In this document: positions 1-7,124 of the stretch, one piece after another | How positions within the stretch are numbered: the first letter of the stretch is position 1 | How the letters are laid out: each line of letters starts with the position of its first letter | Position numbers and translations under genes: made by a program | The notes under the pieces: generated by a model | What the model was told of the DNA's origin: nothing | What the model saw: only the letters and a program-made list of their open reading frames with translations | Databases searched by the model: none | Assembly: GCF_009900765.1 (NCBI RefSeq) | Contig: NZ_JAAABL010000011.1 | Span: 19,824-83,823 of the forward strand | Direction of reading: 5' to 3' | Length of the DNA stretch: 64,000 nucleotides | DNA from: Rhodovarius lipocyclicus | GTDB lineage: Bacteria > Pseudomonadota > Alphaproteobacteria > Acetobacterales > Acetobacteraceae

Positions 1-210
1 GGCTACACCGCCAGCTATGAGGACAGCAGCACCGACGCCAACATCCCGATGAGCCTGGGCATCCCGGCCATCCGCATCGGCAGCGGCGGGCGCGGCGGGC
101 GGGCCCATAGCCTGGATGAATGGATCGATGTGGAGCGCGAGGAGAGCCTGCGCGGCATGGGCGCCAGCCTGTTGACCATCCTGGCCGCGGCCGGGGCCGA
201 TCTGGGCTGA
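1..210 (+). CDS. M20 family peptidase, C-terminal end (partial)
   Basis: Only the last 69 residues lie in the window and the frame is open from the first base. The segment SSTDANIPMSLGIPAIRIGS followed by a glycine-rich GGRAHSLDEWIDV is the typical end of M20/M25/M40 zinc peptidases of the tripeptide-aminopeptidase kind; the His in GGRAHS is usually a metal or substrate ligand. The enzyme would cleave short peptides or acylated amino acids in the cytoplasm. The N-terminal catalytic part is outside the window, so substrate class is unknown. Confidence 0.8.
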   Translation, partial: GYTASYEDSSTDANIPMSLGIPAIRIGSGGRGGRAHSLDEWIDVEREESLRGMGASLLTILAAAGADLG

Positions 211-241
211 TTTGCGTCACGTCAAGGTTGCTGGACTCTTT

Positions 242-273
242 CCCCGTCATGCTGCGACAGTTGTATGACGGGG
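242..273 (+). promoter_or_regulatory. Inverted repeat touching the ribosome-binding site of the CBS gene
   Basis: CCCCGTCAT (242-250) and ATGACGGGG (265-273) are perfect 9-base inverted arms around a 14-base spacer. The right arm runs into the Shine-Dalgarno sequence GGGGAGGA (271-278) of the gene starting at 284. In RNA it would form a stem that could hide the ribosome-binding site, or it could act as an end signal for the upstream peptidase gene. Confidence 0.45.
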
Positions 274-283
274 GAGGAAAACC

Positions 284-700
284 ATGCACCAGCGGCACAT
301 GTCGGAATTGGTGCGTGACCAGAAGCCATTGGTCATGCCGCCAGACACCACCTTGCGCGAAGCCTGCGCGGCCATGCATCAGCGCCGCGTGGGCGCCGTG
401 CTGGTGACATCGCCCGAAGGTGCCCTGCTGGGCATCTTCACCGGCCGTGACGCCCTGCGCTGCCTGGCCCAGGCGCACCCGCCGAAAACCCTGGCGGAGG
501 TGATGACCCGCAACCCCTTCACCATCGGCCCGGAGGCGGATGCGATGGAGGCCCTGCGCATGCTGAACGACGCCGGCGTGCGGCACCTGCCCGTGGTGAA
601 GGAGGGCAGGGTGGTGGGCATCGTCTCGCGGTACGATTTCCGGGCGATGGAACACAGCCGGCTGGAGGAAGAGACCGGGTATTTCGAGATTCTGCGATAG
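284..700 (+). CDS. CBS-domain pair protein
   Basis: A 138-residue protein made of two CBS motifs, roughly residues 8-62 and 68-125. Each ends in the usual strand pattern (GALLGIFTGRDALR and GRVVGIVSRYDFRAM). CBS pairs bind adenosyl nucleotides such as AMP, ATP or SAM and work as energy sensors. Stand-alone pairs like this one are common in alphaproteobacteria and their partners are mostly unknown. The start follows a strong GGGGAGGA at 271-278. A GTG- or ATG-initiated longer form is not supported. A stem-loop overlaps the ribosome-binding site. It is the only gene in its transcription unit unless read through from the peptidase 74 bases upstream. Confidence 0.85.
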   Translation: MHQRHMSELVRDQKPLVMPPDTTLREACAAMHQRRVGAVLVTSPEGALLGIFTGRDALRCLAQAHPPKTLAEVMTRNPFTIGPEADAMEALRMLNDAGVRHLPVVKEGRVVGIVSRYDFRAMEHSRLEEETGYFEILR

Positions 701-759
701 TGTCCTGCCCGCGAAGTTCGCGCGCTCTCTCGCGAACGAAGCGGATCGGCAGGCCACCA

Positions 760-775
760 GGCGCGCTAGCGCGCC
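760..775 (-). terminator. 16-bp palindrome at the end of the LysR gene
   Basis: GGCGCGCTAGCGCGCC is a perfect 16-base palindrome that contains the stop codon of the leftward LysR gene. Further hairpins (TTCGCG/CGCGAA) lie at 717-735 between the convergent CBS and LysR genes. There is no T-run, so it is a possible rather than a proven terminator. Confidence 0.35.
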
Positions 776-1653
776 TTCTCCCGCACCACCTTCTCGATGG
801 CCCGGATGAACCCCGCCGCGTGGCGGGAGAGCGGGGCCTTCGCGTCCGTCATCAGCGTCACGGGCAGCAGCACGGTGGGCTCGAAGGGGCGCCAGCCGAT
901 GCCGGCCAGCCCTAGCTCCAGGGTGAAATGGTCCGCCAGCGCCACGCCCAGCCCCTGCCGCACGTGGCAGGCGGCGGTGATGCTCATCGTCACCTGCAGG
1001 CAGACGTCCCGCCGCACGCCGGCGCTGTCGAAGGCCTCGTCCAGCAACTGGCCGAAATAGGTGTCGGAGCCGAAGGAGATCAGCGGGTAGGGCGCCACCA
1101 GGGCAGGGGTGGCGACGGGGTGTTTCAGCAGCGGGTGGCCGTGCGGGGCCAGCACCACCATGCGCGCGGCGCCCAGCGTGCGCACCGCCACCCCGGGCAC
1201 GGTGGCGGGGGACAGGCTGATGCCGAAATCCGCCTGGCCATCGGCCACCGCCGCCGCCACGTCCCGCGCGGGGGCGAGGTGGGAGGAGACGCGGATCTCC
1301 GGGTGCGCCTTGCGGAACAGGGCGGTGGCCATGGGCAGCAGCGCCGTGGCGCTGGCCGAGGACGCCGCCACCCGGATCAGCCCCGCGCCACCCGCCCGCA
1401 CCTCTCCGGTCAGGCGCTGGAAAGCGGAAAGCTCGTTCATGATGCGGTCGGCGTCGGGCAGCAGGCGCTCGGCCTCCGGCGTCGGGTACAGGCGGCCGCG
1501 CAGGGGGCGCAGCAGCTTGAAGCCCAGCCCGCGCTCCATCGCCTGCATCGCCTTGCTGACGGCGGGCTGGGTGATACCCAGGAAATCCGCGGCGGCGGTG
1601 ATGGTGCCGCAGCGCATCACGGCGTGGAAGATCTGCAACTGCCTGGGGTTCAT
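766..1653 (-). CDS. LysR-family transcriptional regulator
   Basis: A 295-residue LysR regulator with an N-terminal winged helix-turn-helix (residues 1-60, MNPRQLQIFHAVMRCGTITA onward) and a periplasmic-binding-like effector domain (about 85-290). The start at 1653 is chosen over the upstream in-frame ATG at 1683 because GGAGGG sits 6 bases ahead of it and the protein then begins exactly at the HTH. It is divergent from hyuA, 114 bases away, so it probably controls the hyuA-hyuB-receptor operon. Possible sites in the gap are CAT-N11-ATG at 1668-1684 and a direct repeat CCCGCAGT at 1673-1680 and 1721-1728. The effector is unknown. Confidence 0.9.
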   Translation of the reverse strand: MNPRQLQIFHAVMRCGTITAAADFLGITQPAVSKAMQAMERGLGFKLLRPLRGRLYPTPEAERLLPDADRIMNELSAFQRLTGEVRAGGAGLIRVAASSASATALLPMATALFRKAHPEIRVSSHLAPARDVAAAVADGQADFGISLSPATVPGVAVRTLGAARMVVLAPHGHPLLKHPVATPALVAPYPLISFGSDTYFGQLLDEAFDSAGVRRDVCLQVTMSITAACHVRQGLGVALADHFTLELGLAGIGWRPFEPTVLLPVTLMTDAKAPLSRHAAGFIRAIEKVVREKAR

Positions 1654-1767
1654 CGTGCCCTCCGAGCCATAACCCGCAGTCATGCCCTTCCTTCACCTCT
1701 TCTGTCGACCGGCACTTTCGCCCGCAGTTAGGTTCCCCGCCACTGAAGCAGATGAGGATTGGGGCGT

Positions 1768-3876
1768 ATGGGTCACCGCGTGGGCGTGGATATCGGCGGA
1801 ACCTTCATCGATTTCTGCCTGTGGGACGAGGACCGGGAGGAGCTGCACAGCCTGAAGGTGCTGACCACCCCCGACACCCCGGGCGCCGAGCTGCTGCGCG
1901 GCCTCGAGATCCTGCAGGAGCGCCACGGCGTCAAACCCGAGGACATCACCCGCTTCGTCCACGGCACCACGGTGGGCATCAACACCGTCATCCAGCGCAA
2001 GGGCGCGGCCATGGCGCTGCTGACCACCGAGAATTTCGAGGACGTGATCGAACTGGCCCGGCTGCGCATGCCGGAGGCCTATTCCCTGTTCTCCCGCCGG
2101 GGGGAGCCCCTGGTGCCCCGCGACCGCATCTATGGCATCCGCGAGCGCATGCTGGCGAGCGGCGAGGAGGAAACCCCGCTGGACGAAGCCGGCGTGGCCG
2201 CCGCCGTCGCCCGCGCCCAGGCCAAGGGGGTGGCGGGCATCATCGTCTCCTTCCTCAATGCCTATCGCAACCCGGCGCATGAGGAAGCGGCGGTGGCCAT
2301 CGTGCGCCGCCTGGCGCCCGAGCTGTTCGTGTTCCGCGCCAGCGAGGTGTGGCCCGTGATCCGCGAGTATGAGCGCACGACGACGGCCCTCATCAACGGC
2401 TATGTCCACCCCAAGATAAGGGATTACCTGGACAACCTGATCGGCGGGCTGCGGGGCAAGGGTGTCACGGTCGATCCGCTGATCACCAAGTCCAATGGCG
2501 GGGTGATGTCGGCGGCGCTGGGCAAGCAGAACTGCGTCTCCATGGTGCTGTCGGGCACGGCCTCCGGCGTCATGGGCGCGGCCTGGGTCGCGCGGGAAGC
2601 GGGCGAGCCCAACGCCATCACCCTGGATATCGGCGGCACCAGCGCGGATGTGGCGCTGGTGATCGACGGCCAGCCGCAATTCGGCTCGGGTGAGAAGATC
2701 GGCGACCTGCCGCTGTATATCCCCAGCGTGGCTGTCACGTCGATCGGCGATGGCGGCGGGTCCATCGCCTGGATCGACGGCTTCGGCGTGCTGAAGGTGG
2801 GGCCGGAGAGCGCCGGCTCCACCCCCGGCCCCGCCTGCTACGGGCGCGGCGGCACCCGGCCCACCATCACCGACGCCTTCGTGGTCTGCGGCTTCCTGGG
2901 CCAGCACGACATCGCCTATGGCGCCTTCCGGCCCGACCCGGAGCTGGCGCGCCAGGCCATCGGGGGGCTGGCCGAAAAGCTCGGCATGTCGCTGGAAAAG
3001 ACGGCGGAATCCATCATCCGCATCTCCGTCTCATCCATGTTCGCGGAGGTGAACAAGCTGGTCGCCCGCCATGGCGTGGACCCGCGCGACTACGCGCTGC
3101 TGACCTTCGGCGGCGCCGGGCCCATGATGGGCTGCTTCCTGGCGCGGGAGCTGGGGATGCGCCGGGTGCTCATCCCCTCCCGCCCCGGGGTGGTCAGCGC
3201 GCTGGGCGGGCTGGTGGCGGATGTGAAGAACGACTTCATCCGCACCCCCTTCATCACCGCCGATGCCGCCAACGCGCCCGCGTTGAAGCGCGAGGCGGCC
3301 TCCCTGATCGCCCAGGCCACTGCCTGGCTGCGCGACGAACAGGGGTTTTCCGGCGAGGCCACGCCACGCTGGCAGGCCGACATGCACTATCGCGGCCAGT
3401 CCTTCGAGATCGAGGTGCCGCTGGACGCCCAGGATGTCGAGGCCGCCGACATGGCCGCGATCGCCGAGGCCTTCCACCTGGCGCATGAGGGCATCTACGA
3501 CTTCTGCGACCGGACGGCGCCGGTGCAGATCATGAACCTGCGCCTGGTCATGTCCGGCAGTTATGGCAAGCCGCGCCTGCGGCCCCTGCCCGAGGGTGCC
3601 GCCGCCCCCGCCGTGCCGGAGCGCGAGCTGCGCGTCTTCTTCGACGATGGCTGGCACCGGATCCCGCTATACGACCGGTCCACGCTGAAAAGCGGCCAGA
3701 CCTTCAGCAGCCCCTGCGTGGTGGCGCAGGAGGACACGACCTGCTGCATCCCGCCCGGCTTCACGGCGCGGGTGGATGCGACGGGTAACATCATCCTCGG
3801 AGCCGGTTCCAGCCAGGCGGCCACGCCCGGCGGTTCGGAACATGCGGCCAAACATCTCTCTATGCGCGCGGAGTAA
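1768..3876 (+). CDS. hyuA: Hydantoinase/oxoprolinase subunit A (HyuA-type)
   Basis: A 702-residue protein of the hydantoinase A / acetone carboxylase beta / 5-oxoprolinase A family. The N-terminus has the ATP-binding motif VGVDIGGTFIDF and the segment HGTTVGINTVIQRKG. A second actin-like phosphate motif LDIGGTSADVALV lies near residue 290. With subunit B the enzyme opens a cyclic amide (hydantoin, 5-oxoproline or a similar lactam) using ATP. ATG at 1768 is preferred to TTG at 1759, which adds only three residues. Four bases separate it from hyuB, so the two are translated together. The exact substrate cannot be told from sequence; carboxylase family members are an alternative. Confidence 0.9.
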   Translation: MGHRVGVDIGGTFIDFCLWDEDREELHSLKVLTTPDTPGAELLRGLEILQERHGVKPEDITRFVHGTTVGINTVIQRKGAAMALLTTENFEDVIELARLRMPEAYSLFSRRGEPLVPRDRIYGIRERMLASGEEETPLDEAGVAAAVARAQAKGVAGIIVSFLNAYRNPAHEEAAVAIVRRLAPELFVFRASEVWPVIREYERTTTALINGYVHPKIRDYLDNLIGGLRGKGVTVDPLITKSNGGVMSAALGKQNCVSMVLSGTASGVMGAAWVAREAGEPNAITLDIGGTSADVALVIDGQPQFGSGEKIGDLPLYIPSVAVTSIGDGGGSIAWIDGFGVLKVGPESAGSTPGPACYGRGGTRPTITDAFVVCGFLGQHDIAYGAFRPDPELARQAIGGLAEKLGMSLEKTAESIIRISVSSMFAEVNKLVARHGVDPRDYALLTFGGAGPMMGCFLARELGMRRVLIPSRPGVVSALGGLVADVKNDFIRTPFITADAANAPALKREAASLIAQATAWLRDEQGFSGEATPRWQADMHYRGQSFEIEVPLDAQDVEAADMAAIAEAFHLAHEGIYDFCDRTAPVQIMNLRLVMSGSYGKPRLRPLPEGAAAPAVPERELRVFFDDGWHRIPLYDRSTLKSGQTFSSPCVVAQEDTTCCIPPGFTARVDATGNIILGAGSSQAATPGGSEHAAKHLSMRAE

Positions 3877-3880
3877 GCCC

Positions 3881-5866
3881 ATGGCGCTGGACAAGATCAC
3901 GCTGGAAATCCTGGCGAACCACACCCGGGCGGCGGCCGAGAACATGGCCTATACCCTGTACCGCACCGCCCATTCCGCCTTCGTGAAGGAGACGGAGGAC
4001 TTCACCATCCAGATCCTGGACGCGCACGGCAAGACCTGCGCCGTGCCGATGGATCTGGGCGCCACCTGGTATCCCGGCCTGGACTACAGCCGCGCCATGC
4101 CGATGGTGGGGCCGATGGAGCCGGGCGACATCTGCATCACCAACGACCCGTATTCCGGCTACCTCGCCACCCACACGCCGGACCTGGTGATGTGGAAGCC
4201 GGTGTTCCATGAGGGCGAGCTGATCTGCTTCGCCTCCGGCCATATCCACAACACCGATATGGGCGGCGCGGTGCCCGCCAGCCTTTCCCGCGCGCTGACC
4301 GAGGTGCACCAGGAAGGCATCCGGTTCCGCCCCTCCAAGCTCTACCGCGCCGGGGTGCTGAACCAGGAGCTGGTGGACATCATGATGACGAATGTCCGCA
4401 AGCCCGAACTCAACAAGGGCGACCTGAAGGCCTTCGTCGGCGCCATGCACACCGGCGAGCGCAAGATCCGCGAGATGATCGCCAAGTTCGGCGTGGACAC
4501 GCTGCGCCAGGGCCTGTCGGACCTGCAGGACTACGCCGAGCACCAGGCGCGCGAGATCCTGCGCTCCATCCCCGATGGCGAGTATTTCTTCGCCGACTAC
4601 GCGGATGAGGACGGGCCGAACGGCTATCCGGCGCGGCTGGCGGTGACGCTGCGCATCAAGGGCGACGCGGCGGAGCTGGATTTCACCGGCACCGACCCGC
4701 AGCTGACCTCCTCGCTGAACGTGCCCACGGGCGGCAATCCGCACCACACGCTGCTGCTGGTGGGGGTGTATTACATCCTCTACTCGCTGAACCCGGGGCT
4801 GCTGCTGAATTGCGGGCTGGTGCGGCCGTTCCGCTGCATCCTGCCCGAAGGCACGATGGTGAACCCCAGCTTCCCGGCCGCGGTGGGCATGCGCAGCCTG
4901 TCCTGCGCGCGGCTGCGCAGCCTGATGTTCGGCGTGTTCGGCCAGGCGATGCCGGAACGCATGCCGGCCGCCCCGGCCGGTTCCAGCTCCATCGTCAACG
5001 TCATGACGCATGACGACCGCACGGGCGACAGCGTGATCGCCGCCGTGAACCCGGTGGTGGGCGGTGCCGGCGGCATGCCGCATGGCGACGGCACCAATGG
5101 CTGCGGCGCCGATGCGGCGTACCTCAAGAACACGCCCATCGAGATCACCGAGGCCGAGGTGCCCATCCGCTTCCGGGCCTACAAGCTGGCGTCCGGCACC
5201 GGCGGCGCCGGGCGCTGGCGCGGCGGGCTCGCCACCCGGATGGAATTCCAGATGTTCACGCCGGACACGCGCATCACCGCCCGCAACCGCGACCGCTGCC
5301 GCTTCCAGCCCTGGGGCATATTGGGCGGCAAGGCGGGCGCCGCCTCGACCATGACGCTGAACCCCGGCCAGCCGAATGAGCGCGTGCTGAACAACATCGA
5401 CACCTTCACCGCCAGCCCGGGCGACATCATGCGGATCGTCTCCCCCGGCGGGGGCGGGCGCGGCAACCCGCTGGAGCGCGAGCCGGAGCGCGTGCTGCGT
5501 GACGTGATCTGCGGCTATGTCACGCCCGAATCCGCGCTGGAGGATTACGGCGTGGTGCTGGTGGGCGAAACCATCGACGAAGCCGCCACCCAGGCCCTGC
5601 GCGCCAGCCGCGCGACCCGCGAACCCCCGCCGCATTTCGATTTCGGCCCGGCGCGCGAGAGCTTCGAGCGCGTCTGGAACGCCGCCGCCTATGCCGAGCT
5701 GACGGCCATCCTGGCCGCGCTGCCCGTGCATTGGCGCTTCTTCGTCAAGCACGAGCTGATGAAGAGCGTGACCGCGGAGGGTGGCGGCGCCGAGGCCGTG
5801 CGCGCCGCCTGGCAGGCGCTGCTGCGCCGCCTGCCCTACATGCAGCCGAAACAGGCCGCCGAGTAA
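3881..5866 (+). CDS. hyuB: Hydantoinase/oxoprolinase subunit B (HyuB-type)
   Basis: A 661-residue hydantoinase B family protein. It starts MALDKITLEILANHTRAAAE, a hallmark of the family, and carries the conserved EPGDICITNDPYSG and FASGHIHNTDMGG stretches with likely metal-binding His and Asp. The frame is open further upstream inside hyuA, but ATG at 3881 is the family-consistent start, with GGAG at 3870-3873 ahead of it. It pairs with HyuA in ATP-dependent opening of a cyclic amide. The C-terminus ends in a predicted helical tail. The next gene is a Bug-type receptor, suggesting the operon imports and opens one substrate. Confidence 0.9.
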   Translation: MALDKITLEILANHTRAAAENMAYTLYRTAHSAFVKETEDFTIQILDAHGKTCAVPMDLGATWYPGLDYSRAMPMVGPMEPGDICITNDPYSGYLATHTPDLVMWKPVFHEGELICFASGHIHNTDMGGAVPASLSRALTEVHQEGIRFRPSKLYRAGVLNQELVDIMMTNVRKPELNKGDLKAFVGAMHTGERKIREMIAKFGVDTLRQGLSDLQDYAEHQAREILRSIPDGEYFFADYADEDGPNGYPARLAVTLRIKGDAAELDFTGTDPQLTSSLNVPTGGNPHHTLLLVGVYYILYSLNPGLLLNCGLVRPFRCILPEGTMVNPSFPAAVGMRSLSCARLRSLMFGVFGQAMPERMPAAPAGSSSIVNVMTHDDRTGDSVIAAVNPVVGGAGGMPHGDGTNGCGADAAYLKNTPIEITEAEVPIRFRAYKLASGTGGAGRWRGGLATRMEFQMFTPDTRITARNRDRCRFQPWGILGGKAGAASTMTLNPGQPNERVLNNIDTFTASPGDIMRIVSPGGGGRGNPLEREPERVLRDVICGYVTPESALEDYGVVLVGETIDEAATQALRASRATREPPPHFDFGPARESFERVWNAAAYAELTAILAALPVHWRFFVKHELMKSVTAEGGGAEAVRAAWQALLRRLPYMQPKQAAE

Positions 5867-5880
5867 TGCCAGGGCGCCCC

Positions 5881-5896
5881 GTGTCCCGCGGGACAC
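5881..5896. terminator. Perfect 16-bp palindrome between hyuB and the Bug receptor
   Basis: GTGTCCCGCGGGACAC is fully self-complementary and is flanked by GGGCGCC (5872-5878) and GGCGCCC (5906-5912), so the whole segment can fold into a stable stem. There is no T-run. It may lower read-through into the receptor gene or protect the upstream mRNA. Confidence 0.35.
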
Positions 5897-5975
5897 GCAA
5901 CGCAAGGCGCCCGGCCAACAACAAGGAAGCCGCCGGTCCTGACCGCACGGGACCCAAGACAAAGGAGCGACACTG

Positions 5976-6974
5976 ATGCCCGATCCCACCCTTTGGGCGC
6001 TACGGCGCCGGACACTGCTGGCTTCCTCCGTGGCCGGGCTCTCGATGCCCGGCCTTTCGCGCGCTCAGGGCCCATGGCCCAGCCGGCCGATCCGCTTCGT
6101 GGTGCCGCTGGGCCCGGGCGGCGCCACGGACATCGTGATGCGCATCATCGCCCCCAAGCTGGGCGAGATCCTGGGCACCACCTGCGTGGTGGAAAACCGG
6201 GTGGGCGCCGGCGGGGTGGTGGGCACCGACCACATCGCGAAATCGGCGCCGGACGGCTACAGCTTCATCCACGCCTCCGTCTCCACCATCGCCATCGCGC
6301 CTTTTTTGTATGAGCGCCTGCCCTATGACCCGCAGACGGACCTGACGCCGATCGCCCCCAGCGTGTTCGTGCCGCTGTGCCTGTCGGTGACCACGAAGAA
6401 CCTCAACGTCACCTCCCTGCAGGGGCTGATCGAGGAGATGCGGGCCCGCCCCGGCCAGCTCAGCTTCGCCAGCAACGGCACCGGGGCCACCAGCCACCTG
6501 GCCGGCGCCAACCTGCTGCGCCTGACCGGCTGCCGGGCGGAGCACGTGCCCTATCGCAGCGGGGCGGAGGCCATCAACGCGCTGGTCGCGGGCGATGTGC
6601 AGTTCGCCTTCGACATCGCGGCCCTGCACGGCCCCCAGGCGCGGGACGGGCGCATCCGCATCATCATGGCCACGCCCGACCGCCAGCCGCTGATCCCCGA
6701 TGTGCCCAGCAACACCGAGGCCGGCCTGCCGGACCTGAAGGCCTATGCCTGGTTCGGCTTCTTCGGCCCCGCCGGCCTGCCGCCCGAAATGGTCACGCGC
6801 CTGAACGCCGCGATCAACGAGGCGATGGCCGAGCCCGCCATCAAGGCCCGGCTGGAGCAATCGGGCATGCCGCCCATGCTGGGCTACACCCCGGACCGCT
6901 TCGGCGCCTTTATCCGGGAGGAGCGGGAGTTCTGGCCGCCGATCATCCGGGCCTCCGGCGCGCGGGTGCAGTAG
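5976..6974 (+). CDS. Bug/TctC-type periplasmic substrate-binding protein
   Basis: A 332-residue tripartite tricarboxylate receptor (Bug family). The N-terminus has a twin-arginine-like signal (LRRRTLLASSVAGLSMPGLS, cut near SRAQG). It is followed by the family hallmarks WPSRPIRFVVPLGPGGATDI and a KSAPDGYSF segment. Such proteins bind carboxylates or amides in the periplasm and hand them to TctAB membrane proteins, or signal their presence. AGGAG at 5963-5967 sits 8 bases before the ATG. It follows hyuB and probably belongs to the same operon, which suggests that it binds the hydantoin or lactam substrate. No TctA or TctB is in the window. Confidence 0.9.
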   Translation: MPDPTLWALRRRTLLASSVAGLSMPGLSRAQGPWPSRPIRFVVPLGPGGATDIVMRIIAPKLGEILGTTCVVENRVGAGGVVGTDHIAKSAPDGYSFIHASVSTIAIAPFLYERLPYDPQTDLTPIAPSVFVPLCLSVTTKNLNVTSLQGLIEEMRARPGQLSFASNGTGATSHLAGANLLRLTGCRAEHVPYRSGAEAINALVAGDVQFAFDIAALHGPQARDGRIRIIMATPDRQPLIPDVPSNTEAGLPDLKAYAWFGFFGPAGLPPEMVTRLNAAINEAMAEPAIKARLEQSGMPPMLGYTPDRFGAFIREEREFWPPIIRASGARVQ

Positions 6975-6983
6975 GGGCACGGC

Positions 6984-7010
6984 GCGGGAGGGGCGCGCGC
7001 CCCCTCCCGC
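6984..7010 (+). terminator. Strong hairpin after the Bug receptor
   Basis: GCGGGAGGGG (6984-6993) and CCCCTCCCGC (7001-7010) form a perfect 10-base-pair stem with a 7-base loop. It lies 9 bases after the stop codon and is followed by only CCTGTT, so the T-run is weak. It is the likely end of the hyuA-hyuB-receptor unit. Confidence 0.6.
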
Positions 7011-7021
7011 CCTGTTACACG

Positions 7022-7043
7022 GTGCCATGAAAGTGTCATGAAA
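7022..7043 (+). promoter_or_regulatory. PHO-box-like tandem 11-mers upstream of the RTX gene
   Basis: GTGCCATGAAA (7022-7032) is followed at once by GTGTCATGAAA (7033-7043): two 11-base direct repeats that differ at one base. The layout of a 7-base CTGTCAT-like unit plus a 4-base A-rich spacer is that of PhoB boxes. A weaker unit, CTGTTAC, lies upstream at 7012-7018. This would place the RTX gene at 7125 under phosphate control. It is a pattern match only. Confidence 0.4.
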
Positions 7044-7124
7044 ACAGTCTGTTAACCTGCTTCTGCCTCGACGTCTTCCCAGGCATGTTCCGCGGCGACC
7101 GAACCCGCCCGCAAAGGAACATCC

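Noticed and set aside
3776..3880. Upstream extension of hyuB inside hyuA
   Set aside because: The family start MALDKITLEI is at 3881 with GGAG ahead of it; the extra residues are arginine-rich frame read-through.
3860..5989. A 709-codon open frame antisense to hyuB
   Set aside because: HyuB has family motifs throughout, and the antisense frame shows only low-complexity composition.
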